Assembly (NCBI GenBank): GCA_964486925.1
Contig: CAZAOY010000002.1
Location: 1 to 64,000, forward strand
Source: CAZAOY01 sp964486925
GTDB taxonomy: Bacteria > Bacillota > Clostridia > Oscillospirales > Ruminococcaceae
DNA: 64,000 nucleotides
Reading direction: 5' to 3'
In this document: one piece after another, positions 1 to 8,621 of the stretch
How positions within the stretch are numbered: position 1 is the first letter of the stretch
Layout of the letters: each line of letters starts with the position of its first letter
Notes under the pieces: generated by a model
Databases searched by the model: none
Told to the model about the DNA's origin: nothing
Seen by the model: only the letters and a program-made list of their open reading frames with translations
Translations under genes and position numbers: made by a program

Positions 1-436
1 AAAACCGCAATGGAGAGGTTAAGAAACGGCGGGGTTTGTTAACTGGGTTTAGATAGGGCTTACAAAAAAGTAAAAAGGGGGCTGTATCACAATAGCCCCA
101 CGCAAAAATAATACACAAAAAACCTCTTGAATTGTGGCGATTGAACGCCTTTTTCAAGAGGTTTTGCGTTTTAAATAGTTACTTTTTTGTGCAATTTGCT
201 ATTTAAAAATAGTTGTGATACAGCCTCTTTTTACGCCCAATCTGTAGAAAGACATTAGATAAAAGCCCATGCAAATTCTAAAGCAATTGGCTTAACACGA
301 ATTTTTAAAGGGTTTTTATCTACAACCTAGTGTTAGGCTAAATTTTTATTTTATTAAACTAACACTTGTTTTACTACATAGGTTTATAAGAGGGTTTAAA
401 CTAAATTATTTAAGCAAAGAATATCCGAATGTGTTT
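1..436. other. Gene-free left edge of window
   Basis: No coding sequence is supported here. The stretch holds a large nested hairpin element (80-225, listed separately) and AT-rich sequence up to the end of the minus-strand reductase gene. The first 80 bases may be the tail of a feature outside the window. Confidence 0.6.
80..225. repeat. Nested inverted-repeat element (structured terminator or small MITE)
   Basis: A 13-bp outer stem, GGCTGTATCACAA at 80-92, pairs with 213-225. Inside are ACGCAAAA/TTTTGCGT, an 11-bp stem (121-131 with 153-163) and GGCG/CGCC at the tip (136-139 with 146-149). An alternative hairpin GGGGCT/AGCCCC (78-83 with 94-99) competes with the outer stem. T-rich tracts lie beyond both ends, so it could terminate transcription in both directions. 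The outer ends resemble those of the hairpins at 1053-1095 and 18615-18715. Whether it is mobile cannot be told from one copy. Confidence 0.6.
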
Positions 437-1006
437 TTACACGAAAGAAACAGACTGGCAAAACCACTCGTTCACTTTAGTATGTATAGATTCGGTAATT
501 TTAATTACATCAGCTTTGTCGTTTATCTCACAAAAATAGGTGCTGTCTACCATGTCTACTTTCATATGTCCACACCAGTGTTTAATAGTTTCAATAATAT
601 GCTCGCACTCCACCGATCTTACACCTGTTCTAAGGGCAATCCCATAGCATTTTTTACCCTGCGTTAATACTCTGTGAGCGGGATTAGGATTTGTATCGCT
701 ATATGCAGTACATCTATCGATAAACACCTTAAACTGTCCAGGAACATCCGCCCAATATGATGGGGAAGCTATTATGAGTACGTCTGCTTTATCTATCTTT
801 TCAATAAGCAGTTCCATGTCATCGTTATGTATGCATCTGCATGTATCGTAACATGTTTTTTCCCCAAGACAGTAGGCTATGTTAAAATCCCCAAGACAAA
901 GCAACTCACTGAATATAATAGACGGAAGCTTGCTTTTAACTATGCTTAATATCTCCTGTGTAGCACCAGAATTTTTTGGACTTGCGTTAAGTAATAAAAC
1001 CTGCAT
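437..1006 (-). CDS. NADPH-dependent FMN reductase / flavodoxin-like family protein
   Basis: 189 aa. The N-terminus MQVLLLNASPKNSGAT is the phosphate-binding loop of the flavodoxin-like FMN reductase fold. ADVLIIASPSYWADVPGQFK (about residues 85-104) is the second conserved FMN-contact segment, followed by the FIDR motif. Three cysteines in the middle (CYDTCRC, about residues 53-59) recall iron-sulfur flavoproteins and related quinone or FMN reductases, but a full cluster motif is not clear. The start ATG at 1006 follows an AGAGG site. Probably a cytosolic flavin reductase; the substrate is unknown. It seems to be monocistronic, since a hairpin separates it from the upstream minus-strand gene. 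Confidence 0.8.
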   Translation of the reverse strand: MQVLLLNASPKNSGATQEILSIVKSKLPSIIFSELLCLGDFNIAYCLGEKTCYDTCRCIHNDDMELLIEKIDKADVLIIASPSYWADVPGQFKVFIDRCTAYSDTNPNPAHRVLTQGKKCYGIALRTGVRSVECEHIIETIKHWCGHMKVDMVDSTYFCEINDKADVIKITESIHTKVNEWFCQSVSFV

Positions 1007-1052
1007 TTTTCGTCCTCTTTTCTTAATATTTTTTATTGTCTATACGTCAAGT

Positions 1053-1095
1053 GGCTGTAGCAAAACGGTTTTATAGAAATCGTTTTGCTACAGCC
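1053..1095. terminator. Hairpin between the CPBP-like and reductase genes
   Basis: A perfect 15-bp stem, GGCTGTAGCAAAACG at 1053-1067, pairs with 1081-1095 around a 13-nt loop. It lies downstream of the minus-strand CPBP-like gene and upstream of the reductase gene. No long T tract follows on the minus strand, so termination is likely but may be incomplete. Confidence 0.55.
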
Positions 1096-1141
1096 TCTTT
1101 GATAACAATCTTGTGTTTCTAGTCATGAATAGTTAGTATTT

Positions 1142-1795
1142 TTATAATACAAACATTAAAAATACTATAATAAAGGTTTTTTTAATATCTCTTTTTACAA
1201 GCAGATATACAGCACCAAAGATAAAGCCGCTAATTGCAGATAAAACACCCGCAATAAGGTCGGATTTTGTGAATATATGTGCAATACCCCAAGTTAAAGC
1301 GACTATAATCCCACCATAAGGTATATTTGGGTTATTAAACCATTTCTCAAATGCTTTTTGTCCAAATACAATAATAAGTATAAATAATGCTGTTTCAAAA
1401 GCATAATAAATATATTGGAAGATAAACTTTAGCCAACCATTACTAATAAACTCTTTTGCTACTTTAAATCCATTCCAATCAATATACGAAACAGTAAGCA
1501 TAAACACTAAAGATATTCCAACCAATATCCATTGCCATAGCTTCATTTTTTCGGCTTTGTGGAATATATCAAAATTATATTTATTCTTTGAAAACCTAAT
1601 AAGTAAAACGGCAACTATTCCCCATAATAAACAGGTTATGCACCAATGTAGTATGTTTTGTCCTACAGACCATTCCTTCATTTGTGTTTTATATATTAGA
1701 GGCTCTATTAAAAAAGCCAGTAGCGCCTCCAATCCAATCCCCGCAAATGCCAACATACTTAAGCTTAAATAGTCTGTGCCCTTTCCTTTGTCCAT
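1142..1795 (-). CDS. CPBP-like intramembrane protease family membrane protein
   Basis: 217 aa with about six hydrophobic segments. The C-terminal part, ALTWGIAHIFTK followed by a glycine-rich helix GFIFGAVYLLVKR, matches the second conserved region (a helix carrying the zinc-ligand His) of CPBP/CAAX-type intramembrane proteases. The usual first motif EExxxR is degenerate: only one Glu is seen, in FETALF (about residue 133), and no arginine stands at the right spacing. It may therefore be an inactive or divergent member. The start ATG at 1795 has a strong AGGAGG site at 1802-1807. Family members often serve bacteriocin immunity or membrane-protein processing; nothing nearby indicates the role here. 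Confidence 0.6.
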   Translation of the reverse strand: MDKGKGTDYLSLSMLAFAGIGLEALLAFLIEPLIYKTQMKEWSVGQNILHWCITCLLWGIVAVLLIRFSKNKYNFDIFHKAEKMKLWQWILVGISLVFMLTVSYIDWNGFKVAKEFISNGWLKFIFQYIYYAFETALFILIIVFGQKAFEKWFNNPNIPYGGIIVALTWGIAHIFTKSDLIAGVLSAISGFIFGAVYLLVKRDIKKTFIIVFLMFVL

Positions 1796-1838
1796 AGATA
1801 GATCCTCCTAAACAAAATATAAGAATTATATATAAATC

Positions 1839-1870
1839 AAAAGCTGTCAAACCTAAATTTGACAGCTTTT
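1839..1870 (-). terminator. Rho-independent terminator of the tRNA-Ser pair
   Basis: A 13-bp stem (1839-1851 with 1858-1870) sits 8 nt past the 3' CCA end of tRNA-Ser(GCU) on the minus strand. The transcript stem ends in CAGCTTTT followed by AT-rich sequence. Confidence 0.8.
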
Positions 1871-1877
1871 AACATTT

Positions 1878-1970
1878 TGGCGGAGATGGAGAGACTCGAA
1901 CTCTCGCGCCGCTTTAACACGACCTACACCCTTAGCAGGGGCGCCTCGTCACCAACTTGAGTACATCTCC
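1878..1970 (-). tRNA. tRNA-Ser (anticodon GCU)
   Basis: On the minus strand the 93-nt sequence folds as a class II tRNA with a long variable arm. The acceptor stem is GGAGATG with CATCTCC and CCA is encoded (1878-1880). The anticodon loop CTGCTAA gives anticodon GCU for AGC/AGU serine codons. The T arm has GTTCGAGTC. It lies 87 nt downstream of a second serine tRNA and is probably co-transcribed with it. Confidence 0.95.
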
Positions 1971-2057
1971 GTAGTGAAGTTTTATATTATATATTAAAAC
2001 TAAAACAATGAAAGGATTAAATAAAATGCTACTAAGGATAACCAAAGCAGCAGATAT

Positions 2058-2146
<89 letters not shown>

Positions 2147-2259
2147 ATATTAATAATATAGATAACCTTCTATATTATACCCGTTAGTAGAATAAACATA
2201 CACCTTTGCTATATAATAGACAGGCTATCTGCGATGTTTTATCCCCTAGCGACTTTGTA

Positions 2260-2288
2260 ATTATATCATACCTGTACAAAAAAGTCAA
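2260..2288 (-). promoter_or_regulatory. Sigma-A promoter for the tRNA-Ser pair
   Basis: On the minus strand TTGACT (2283-2288), a 17-nt spacer and TATAAT (2260-2265) make a near-consensus promoter. It lies about 110 bp upstream of tRNA-Ser(UGA) and faces away from the tetR promoter. Confidence 0.75.
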
Positions 2289-2381
2289 GCACTCTAAGAA
2301 AATTTTTCTATTTTACTAGTTTTTTCTATCTTTTAACCTCAAATTTTGTATTCACTTTTAGTTTAATGCGGATTAAACACC

Positions 2382-2410
2382 TTTACATAACGCTATAGAT
2401 GTATTATAAT
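2382..2410 (+). promoter_or_regulatory. Sigma-A promoter of the TetR-type gene
   Basis: TTTACA (2382-2387), a 17-nt spacer and TATAAT (2405-2410), with an expected start near 2417, about 85 nt before the ATG. The intergenic region 2147-2503 otherwise holds only the divergent tRNA promoter. Confidence 0.75.
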
Positions 2411-2503
2411 AGTAGTATAGAAATCTGACTTTTCTCTTGCCCTTTGGAGTAGGAGGTGATAAGGTCGATTTAATATAGAGATAAATTAAGATGGAGGGTT
2501 TGT

Positions 2504-3133
2504 ATGCCGAAGGTAGCAAAAGATTACGCATTAGGCAAGATAGACGGATTTATGGATAGCCTACTACAGCTATCTAAGGAAAAACCTATGTATCTAGTAA
2601 CTATGAAGGATGTGATACGAAAATCGGGGGTGTCACAGGGTGGGATATACTACTACTTTAAGGATATTGATGAGCTGTTAACGGTATATATTAATAAATT
2701 TTTTAGGCAAAGGGATAACAAAGAGAAGGTAGAGCTTATCTTTAACATTAAGGATAACGATAAAAAGGTTATCTACCTTATGTGTAAGCTGATCGCCAGC
2801 AACCTTAAGTTTGAGCGGGAAAGCTTTGGGAAGGGTATATATGAAGCACGGATAATGTATAACAGCGCACCAAGTCGGTATGCCGCAGTTAAAGAAAAGC
2901 TTACAGAGGATCTTTTAAATGAACATTTTCTTACACTTTTGGCTGACTTTATCCGAAAGAGCAAGGCTTCGTCTACATTAGATGTAGACGTGGTTATGAT
3001 GCACGTTACATGTATATATGAAGGTATCTACAAAAAATGTATGGATACCGAAGCGGACAGCCGATTTAACAGCATTTTAAATGAGCAGATTGATATGATG
3101 TTTACCACCTTATGCTATTATCTAAAGTTATAA
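2504..3133 (+). CDS. TetR/AcrR family transcriptional regulator
   Basis: 209 aa. Residues about 10-58 form the TetR DNA-binding domain: the HTH reads VTMKDVIRKSGVSQGGIYYY and is followed by FKDIDELLTVY. The remaining ~150 residues are alpha-helical and diverged, as usual for the ligand-binding part; its inducer cannot be guessed. GGAGGG precedes the ATG by 6 nt. TetR repressors usually control themselves and a neighbour; here the next plus-strand gene is a glycosyltransferase operon with its own promoter. Confidence 0.9.
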   Translation: MPKVAKDYALGKIDGFMDSLLQLSKEKPMYLVTMKDVIRKSGVSQGGIYYYFKDIDELLTVYINKFFRQRDNKEKVELIFNIKDNDKKVIYLMCKLIASNLKFERESFGKGIYEARIMYNSAPSRYAAVKEKLTEDLLNEHFLTLLADFIRKSKASSTLDVDVVMMHVTCIYEGIYKKCMDTEADSRFNSILNEQIDMMFTTLCYYLKL

Positions 3134-3262
3134 AAATTTTAAATAAAAAAATTGAGGAAATTTGGAAATCGAAATCGTTATATAAAATAAGCGGATTTAG
3201 AGGTTAATTTTGTAGATTTAGCGAATAAAAATTATCAATTTCTGTAAAGATAAAAAATCATA

Positions 3263-3291
3263 TTGACTTTAGGAGCGCTATAATGTATAAT
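3263..3291 (+). promoter_or_regulatory. Sigma-A promoter of the envelope operon
   Basis: TTGACT (3263-3268), a 17-nt spacer and TATAAT (3286-3291). A second TATAAT at 3279 has an unsuitable 10-nt spacing. Transcription would begin near 3298, leaving a ~148-nt untranslated leader. Confidence 0.75.
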
Positions 3292-3306
3292 AGGCTATAT
3301 AGGTTT

Positions 3307-3371
3307 TAGTGTAGCAGAGTAAAAAGCAGTTTACTGTTTGCAATGCTAAGCTAATATGGGCTGTTACACTA
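3307..3371 (+). other. Hairpin in the 5' leader of the envelope operon
   Basis: TAGTGTAGCAG (3307-3317) pairs with CTGTTACACTA (3361-3371) over 11 bp with one G-T pair. A nested CAGAGTAAA/TTTACTG helix follows the left arm. It lies wholly in the predicted leader, so it may stabilise or regulate the message. No T tract follows, so it is not an ordinary terminator, and I do not recognise a riboswitch class. Confidence 0.45.
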
Positions 3372-3445
3372 GATTTTAACAATTTAGAGGTATATTTCGG
3401 TAAGGCGATAATACTATCTAACGATATGCGAAAAGGAGCGTTTTA

Positions 3446-4501
3446 GTGATCACAATAAATATGCTTTCAAGGGCTGACAGTGTACAAGGGCAGGGGGTTT
3501 TATCCGCTCATGACGAACAGGTATCGCTTGTGAAGGACGAGCTGTCAGAGATGTTTAAGGTATATCATAACGATAAAGAGGCATGTAATATCAATCATTA
3601 TCATACAATAAATGTAGGGTTTTTCCTCAAGATTCCGTTTATGAAGCGAAAGGGTAAGACGGTAGGATATGTGCATTTTTTACCTGAAACGTTAGAAAAG
3701 AGCATCCGCCTGCCGTGGTTTGCTAGGTTAGTGTTTTATAAATATGTTATAAAGTTTTATAAAAGCATGGATTATCTTGTTACGGTAAATCCTTATTTTA
3801 TCGATGTTTTAGAAACCTATGGGATACCACGTAGTAAGGTTAGCTACATACCAAACTTTGTTTCAGAGGAGAAGTTTTATAAAATTGACGACAAAGCGGG
3901 GATTAGAAAGAGCTTTAACATTCCGCGGGATAAATTCGTGGTGCTTTGCGTAGGACAGCTTCAAAAGCGAAAGGGAGTACTGGAATTTATCGAGATTGCA
4001 AGATCTATGCCCGACTGCCTGTTTCTATGGGCTGGGGATTTTGCGTTTGGCAAGATTGCGGACGGATATAGTGATATTAAAAAAGCTATGGAGAATCTTC
4101 CTCCTAACGTGCGGTTTTTAGGGCTTATCGACCGTGATGATATGAATAAGGTGTATAACCTTGCGGATGTAATGTTTCTACCGTCATATGAGGAGCTTTT
4201 CCCTATGGCGATACTGGAATCGATGAACTGTTCTGTTCCGATACTGCTTCGTGATCTTGATATCTATGAAAACATACTATTTGATTTTTACAGCAAGGCG
4301 GACAACAACAAGGATTTTGCGCTACTGCTAAGACGACTAAAGGAGGACAAAGCCTTCTACGAGCAGTGTGCGGCGGCTTCTAACAACGGACATGTGTTTT
4401 ATAGCAGAGAGAATGTTACCAAGATGTGGAAGGATTTCTATCTGATGGTAAGTGAAAATAGGTATAAGCTTCCGTTAAAACGTAGTAAAGCACCTAAATA
4501 A
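3446..4501 (+). CDS. Glycosyltransferase family 4 protein
   Basis: 351 aa with two Rossmann-like (GT-B) lobes. The C-terminal lobe has FVVLCVGQLQKRKGVLEFIEIA (about residues 168-189; donor-phosphate region) and SYEELFPMAILESMNCSVP (about 253-271), the EX7E motif of retaining GT4 enzymes. The GTG start at 3446 follows AAAAGGAGCG by 8 nt. The next gene encodes a YbhN-type membrane protein. In Firmicutes such GT4 enzymes often glycosylate membrane lipids or lipoteichoic-acid anchors; this role is inferred from the neighbour, not proven. First gene of the operon running to about 8253. Confidence 0.88.
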   Translation: MITINMLSRADSVQGQGVLSAHDEQVSLVKDELSEMFKVYHNDKEACNINHYHTINVGFFLKIPFMKRKGKTVGYVHFLPETLEKSIRLPWFARLVFYKYVIKFYKSMDYLVTVNPYFIDVLETYGIPRSKVSYIPNFVSEEKFYKIDDKAGIRKSFNIPRDKFVVLCVGQLQKRKGVLEFIEIARSMPDCLFLWAGDFAFGKIADGYSDIKKAMENLPPNVRFLGLIDRDDMNKVYNLADVMFLPSYEELFPMAILESMNCSVPILLRDLDIYENILFDFYSKADNNKDFALLLRRLKEDKAFYEQCAAASNNGHVFYSRENVTKMWKDFYLMVSENRYKLPLKRSKAPK

Positions 4502-4530
4502 TTGACGAAATATGGAAGGGGACTTTATGC

Positions 4531-5589
4531 GTGAAGAAGAATCGATATAACATCCTTTTGATTATCGGATCGACGCTTTTAATGCTTGTTTTTATGTTTA
4601 GGGTGGATGGTCCTAAGGTTATACTAGCGGCGATAAGCTCTGCTAATATCGGGCAGGTCGGCTTGGCGGCGGGATGTATGATGCTTTATTGGGTGCTTGA
4701 GGCGGTGGTGCTGTTTAATGTGTGCCACGCTATAAACTGTAAGATAAGGTTTACCGACTGCTTTGCCACCTCTATGATAGGGCAGCTATTTAACTGTTTG
4801 ACCCCCTTTGCCAGCGGGGGACAGCCGATACAGGCATACAAGATGGTAAAGTGCGGAGTACCGCTGGGACAGGCGTCCTGTGCACTGCTTACTAAGTTTA
4901 TCATCTATCAGTTTATGCTAACGTTATACACGTTAGCGGTAATACTCATGCGTTTAAAGTTCTTTTTAAGGGAGATATCGGGGTTTACCCTTATTGTTCT
5001 AATCGGGTTTGGGGCGAACTCTGTGGTCATGCTCTTAATCCTTGGGATATCCTTCTTTCCAAAGGCGACCACCAGATTTTTGTTCTGGGTGGTACAGATT
5101 TTACATCGTATGAAGATTGTTAAAAATCTAGACAGCGTTAACGAGAGAATTGTTACTGAAGCTAAGCAGTTTTACGATAACGTTGCGGTGATTAAGTCGA
5201 AGGTACATCGGTTTATACTGCCTTGTATCCTAACGGCGGTACAGCTTACGGCGTTCTTTACAGTGCCGTACTTTGTCTGTCTGTCGCTGGATGCGGTTGG
5301 GGTGTCGTATATTACGGTGGTGTGTGCGGCGGCATTTGTACTGCTTATATCGTCGTTTGTTCCGCTTCCAGGCGGTTCGGGCGGCGCAGAGGGCGGATTC
5401 TATCTGTTCTTTGGTATGTTCTTTGAGCAGAGCAGTATGATATCGGTAGCGATAATACTGTGGAGGCTAATGACCTTCTATCTACCGATACTGGCGGGCA
5501 TAGTGTTCTCACGACCGATGATCTCAAAAACTAAGCGGATTAGCGAAAATTCACAAGGGGTGGTTACCACCAATGAAGATAAGGGATAG
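4531..5589 (+). CDS. Lysylphosphatidylglycerol-synthase-type (YbhN/UPF0104) integral membrane protein
   Basis: 352 aa with about eight transmembrane helices. The motif FNCLTPFASGGQPIQAYKM (about residues 89-107) and the later SSFVPLPGGSGGAEGGFYLFF (about 271-291) are the signatures of the membrane domain of MprF-like proteins. There is no cytosolic aminoacyl-transfer domain, so it is the membrane part alone, often proposed to translocate or stabilise lipids. The GTG start at 4531 follows GGAAGGGGA; an ATG four bases upstream is out of frame. With the preceding GT4 enzyme it may handle a glycolipid. Its last codons overlap the next gene by 17 bp. Confidence 0.87.
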   Translation: MKKNRYNILLIIGSTLLMLVFMFRVDGPKVILAAISSANIGQVGLAAGCMMLYWVLEAVVLFNVCHAINCKIRFTDCFATSMIGQLFNCLTPFASGGQPIQAYKMVKCGVPLGQASCALLTKFIIYQFMLTLYTLAVILMRLKFFLREISGFTLIVLIGFGANSVVMLLILGISFFPKATTRFLFWVVQILHRMKIVKNLDSVNERIVTEAKQFYDNVAVIKSKVHRFILPCILTAVQLTAFFTVPYFVCLSLDAVGVSYITVVCAAAFVLLISSFVPLPGGSGGAEGGFYLFFGMFFEQSSMISVAIILWRLMTFYLPILAGIVFSRPMISKTKRISENSQGVVTTNEDKG

Positions 5590-7156
5590 ATTTTTACAGA
5601 TTAAAAAAGGTATATGCAACACAAGATGTTTGACACTACCCATGGTAGTGGTCGTCTTTGTGTTTGCTATACCTTTTTTTGGTTTATCAATTAAAGTACA
5701 GGCAGAGGATAACAGCAGGACAGCGAGCTACTATGGGCTTGATGTTAAGAAACCCACAATACCCCAGATAGCCTCGTTTGTCAGCCGAAACCCAACCTAC
5801 TACGGTATGCAGCGCTCTATGCAGTATAAGGTAAAGCCTTCTCTTTCAAAGCCGTATAGCACGGGTCAGATCTCCTCAAACCATATTGCAGATGGGTTAA
5901 ACGCTGTAAATATAATGCGATATATAGCGGGGTTGTCCTCTAATGTTACCACCGAGGGGCGGTACAACAGCTATGCACAGGCGGCTTCTATGATTAACAG
6001 CATTAACGATGTGTTAACCCACTTTCCAAAACGTCCTTCGGGTATGAGCAGTAGCATGTACAAGACTGCCTATACAGGGGCGTCCCAAAGTAACATAGCC
6101 TATGGCTACACACTGCTGTCAAACAGCATTATATCGGGATATATGAAGGACGGCGACTCCGCTAACATCGCTAAAATGGGGCATAGGAGATGGATTTTAA
6201 ATCCAAAGCTACTAAAGACAGGGTTTGGATTCTCGCCAGGGCGGTACAGCGCTATGTATGCGGTGGATCAGTCCAACCACCTTGCGGTGCAGACTAAGGT
6301 CGCTTGGCCTGCAAACAACACCCCTATTGAGTATTTTAACACTCAGTATCCATTTACCCTTTCGCTTGATGAATCCTTTGATAGACTGTCACGCAGTAGG
6401 ATTAAGATTACATTAACCCGAAAATCTGACCAAAGGGTGTGGAAGTTTGACAAGGATACACCGCAAAACACCAATTCTGTGGAATACTTTAGCGTGGACA
6501 ACAACCCGTACGGTCAACCACGCTGTATCATCTGGCGCCCTAAAGGAATTAGCGCTTATTCAAACGGGTCGTCCTACACCGTGAAGATAACAGGGGTTAC
6601 AAAGCAGGGTAAGCCCTACCCAATACAGTATAACGTAAACTTCTTTAGCGTAAATGAGGCGATGAGTGCACTTTCCAAAAAGACGGTGGTGTTTAAGGAT
6701 GGGGACAAAACCATAACCAGTACCGATGTCTGGACGGACAGCAGGCTACAGGAGTATAATCCGCCAAAAAAAGCAGGGTACTCCTTTGTTGGCTGGTACT
6801 ACGACAAAGCGCTTACCAAGCCTTTTTCGTATACCTCTATAATTAGCAAGAACACCACCCTATATGCAGGGTATGTAAAGCCCGACCAACCTATAAGCGG
6901 GGTGCAGGCGGTGGCGCTCGGCGATGGCGGGGTAGTGCTTTTGTGGAAGAAGCAGTCCACCCATTTTTACGAGGTGCAGGCATATACACAGGATAAGCCG
7001 CAGTTTAAAACTATAGCGATCACACGTTCAAACGTCTATGCGGCTAGGAATTTAGTTAAGGGAAAGACCTATTATTTTAGGGTGCGTTCCTACAAATCAT
7101 TTAACGGAATAAAGGTGTACAGCGGTTACAGCAGTACCATAAAAGCAATCGCTTAA
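5573..7156 (+). CDS. Secreted CAP-domain protein with InlB-type B-repeat and fibronectin type III domain
   Basis: 527 aa. An N-terminal hydrophobic segment (about residues 20-41) ending near VQAED looks like a signal peptide. The CAP/SCP-like domain covers about 85-260 and includes MGHRRWILNPKLLKTGFGF (about 202-220), a signature of bacterial CAP proteins. GYSFVGWYYDKALTKPFSY with TTLYAGYV (about 400-435) is a Listeria-Bacteroides (InlB B) repeat. The last ~90 residues form an FnIII domain ending VRSYKSFNGIKVYSGYSS. No LPXTG sorting signal or C-terminal anchor is seen, so it is probably released or held non-covalently. Its ATG lies inside the end of the upstream gene, so translation is coupled. 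Confidence 0.87.
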   Translation: MKIRDRFLQIKKGICNTRCLTLPMVVVVFVFAIPFFGLSIKVQAEDNSRTASYYGLDVKKPTIPQIASFVSRNPTYYGMQRSMQYKVKPSLSKPYSTGQISSNHIADGLNAVNIMRYIAGLSSNVTTEGRYNSYAQAASMINSINDVLTHFPKRPSGMSSSMYKTAYTGASQSNIAYGYTLLSNSIISGYMKDGDSANIAKMGHRRWILNPKLLKTGFGFSPGRYSAMYAVDQSNHLAVQTKVAWPANNTPIEYFNTQYPFTLSLDESFDRLSRSRIKITLTRKSDQRVWKFDKDTPQNTNSVEYFSVDNNPYGQPRCIIWRPKGISAYSNGSSYTVKITGVTKQGKPYPIQYNVNFFSVNEAMSALSKKTVVFKDGDKTITSTDVWTDSRLQEYNPPKKAGYSFVGWYYDKALTKPFSYTSIISKNTTLYAGYVKPDQPISGVQAVALGDGGVVLLWKKQSTHFYEVQAYTQDKPQFKTIAITRSNVYAARNLVKGKTYYFRVRSYKSFNGIKVYSGYSSTIKAIA

Positions 7157-7186
7157 CGAACGCTAAAAGTTTGTTAAGCGATTGCT
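7144..7186. other. Long inverted repeat at the end of the CAP-protein gene
   Basis: An 18-bp stem (7144-7161 with 7169-7186, one G-T pair) spans the stop codon of the CAP gene. On the plus strand it is followed by A residues rather than T, so it is a poor terminator in the coding direction. It may act as an mRNA stabiliser or attenuator before the methyltransferase gene. It includes a TTG at 7171 that would otherwise be a possible start of the next gene. Confidence 0.6.
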
Positions 7187-7209
7187 TAAAAAAGAATAGG
7201 GGTATAAAG

Positions 7210-8253
7210 GTGAAGGTGTATTTAATATTAGTATCGGCGGGACATAACAATGTCTATTTCGAGGAATCAAAGGAGATGGCAAGGGCGGAGTTTACGTTAG
7301 CGGAAAGCTGTATGACGGCTAGATGTGAGGGGGTTTCGTGTGTTACTATCTGCGGGGTGGAGTACTTTAGTTTTAATGCGGGTGGGGAGCTTTCAAAGGA
7401 TGATATAGCTATCATTTCTCGTCTATCCTTTGTCTACGCACTGTTTTTGCGGCGGGAGGATCAAAGCTTTGTACCTATTGAGTTAACGGCGAACAGGTAT
7501 TTTGACGAGAAATTAAGCCGTATGCTAAAGTACAGCGGTAAGACCAATCCGCTGTTTACCCGTATGATGATAAATGTTGCGGTGATGGCGGGCGGATTTA
7601 CAAAGGTTAGCGAGATTAATCTGTTAGACCCGATAGCGGGTAAGGGCACGACCTTGTTTGAGGGGCTTATTGCGGGGTATAACGTCTATGGTATCGAAAT
7701 TGGCAGTAAGGTTGTAGAGGAAACTATAGCCTATTTTAAGAGGTATCTACAGCTAGAGCGGTACAAGCATAAGCTTTCCAAAAGGCGGCTTAGCGGAGCA
7801 AACAAAAGCTTTTCCTCCTGTGTCTACTCGGCGGAGCTGTCGCGTTCAAAGGAAGAACAAAAAATTCAGTTTAACCTAGTAGCGGGCAATGCTATACATG
7901 CCGACAGCTACTACAAAAAGAACAGTATGCATGTTATAGTTGGGGATCTTCCATATGGCGTACAGCATGGAAATGTGACTAATGAGAAGCAAAGCGGGAT
8001 TACCAGAAACTCCGCAAAGCTATTAGAAGGTTGTCTGCCGGTATGGAAAACACTTTTAAAGCCCGGCGGGGTTGTCGTTTTAGCGTACAATAGCTTTGTC
8101 ACAAAGCGGGAGGAGATTAGCGAGATACTGGACAAAAGCGGGTTTACCGTCCTAAGCGAACCACCGTACGACAGCTTTATCCACCGTGTGGACAACGCAA
8201 TTAAGAGGGATATTATAGTGGCAAAGCTACCAAATGGTAATAATTGTATATAG
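7210..8253 (+). CDS. TRM11/TrmG10-like SAM-dependent RNA methyltransferase
   Basis: 347 aa from GTG 7210, preceded by ATAGGGG. The longer reading frame from TTG 7171 would start inside a stable hairpin and is less likely. LLDPIAGKGTTLFEGLIAGY (about residues 138-157) is the SAM-binding DPxAGxGT loop, GIEIG follows, and VGDLPYGVQHG (about 245) is the (D/N)LPYG catalytic motif of the tRNA guanosine-N2 methyltransferase group. No THUMP domain is seen at the N-terminus, which differs from archaeal Trm11 and Trm14. The target nucleotide is unknown. Last gene of the envelope operon, though its function seems unrelated. Confidence 0.8.
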   Translation: MKVYLILVSAGHNNVYFEESKEMARAEFTLAESCMTARCEGVSCVTICGVEYFSFNAGGELSKDDIAIISRLSFVYALFLRREDQSFVPIELTANRYFDEKLSRMLKYSGKTNPLFTRMMINVAVMAGGFTKVSEINLLDPIAGKGTTLFEGLIAGYNVYGIEIGSKVVEETIAYFKRYLQLERYKHKLSKRRLSGANKSFSSCVYSAELSRSKEEQKIQFNLVAGNAIHADSYYKKNSMHVIVGDLPYGVQHGNVTNEKQSGITRNSAKLLEGCLPVWKTLLKPGGVVVLAYNSFVTKREEISEILDKSGFTVLSEPPYDSFIHRVDNAIKRDIIVAKLPNGNNCI

Positions 8254-8621
8254 ATTTTACATGAATTGACATAACAGTCAAAGTTAACAAAAAATGCGCT
8301 GATTATCAGCAAAAAATCACCTTGCTAAAATTTTAACCATAAATCATAAACGATATTGCAAAAAATATAGGAATTATTTTAAAAAATCTATTGACATTGT
8401 GTTAGATATGTGTTAAAATTATGTTACCAAAGGAAAGAAGGCGAATTACCCTTCCCTTTATAAAAGTTTGGATTAGCATAATTGGTTGTTTTGCTTACTA
8501 AATATCTATGCTGTAAACCTTAGAAGTATATGGTTTTTACCAGTAACTTTAAGTGCTTTGGACAAGGTATTAGGGCAATAGGCAAAGATCCGGCTTTTAA
8601 TCTAATTTAGGAGGATGAGAA
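8254..8621 (+). other. Intergenic region and leader of the solute-binding lipoprotein gene
   Basis: A small hairpin GCTGAT/ATCAGC followed by six A residues lies near 8297. The promoter is at 8391-8419, so the leader is about 195 nt. It contains short imperfect stems but no riboswitch that I recognise. AGGAGG precedes the ATG of the lipoprotein gene. Confidence 0.5.
8391..8419 (+). promoter_or_regulatory. Extended -10 sigma-A promoter of the solute-binding protein gene
   Basis: TTGACA (8391-8396), 17-nt spacer, TGTTAAAAT with TAAAAT at 8414-8419. The stretch from CTATTGACA to the +1 region closely resembles the promoter of the permease genes at 10472-10500, including a shared TAAAATTRTGTTAC end. 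Confidence 0.85.

Noticed and set aside
1839..1870. TTGACA in the right arm of the tRNA terminator as a -35 for the CPBP-like gene
   Set aside because: The nearest TATAAT on the minus strand is only 14 nt away; the spacing is too short.
8420..8621. Possible riboswitch in the ~200-nt leader of the binding-protein gene
   Set aside because: Only short imperfect stems and no conserved riboswitch core that I recognise.
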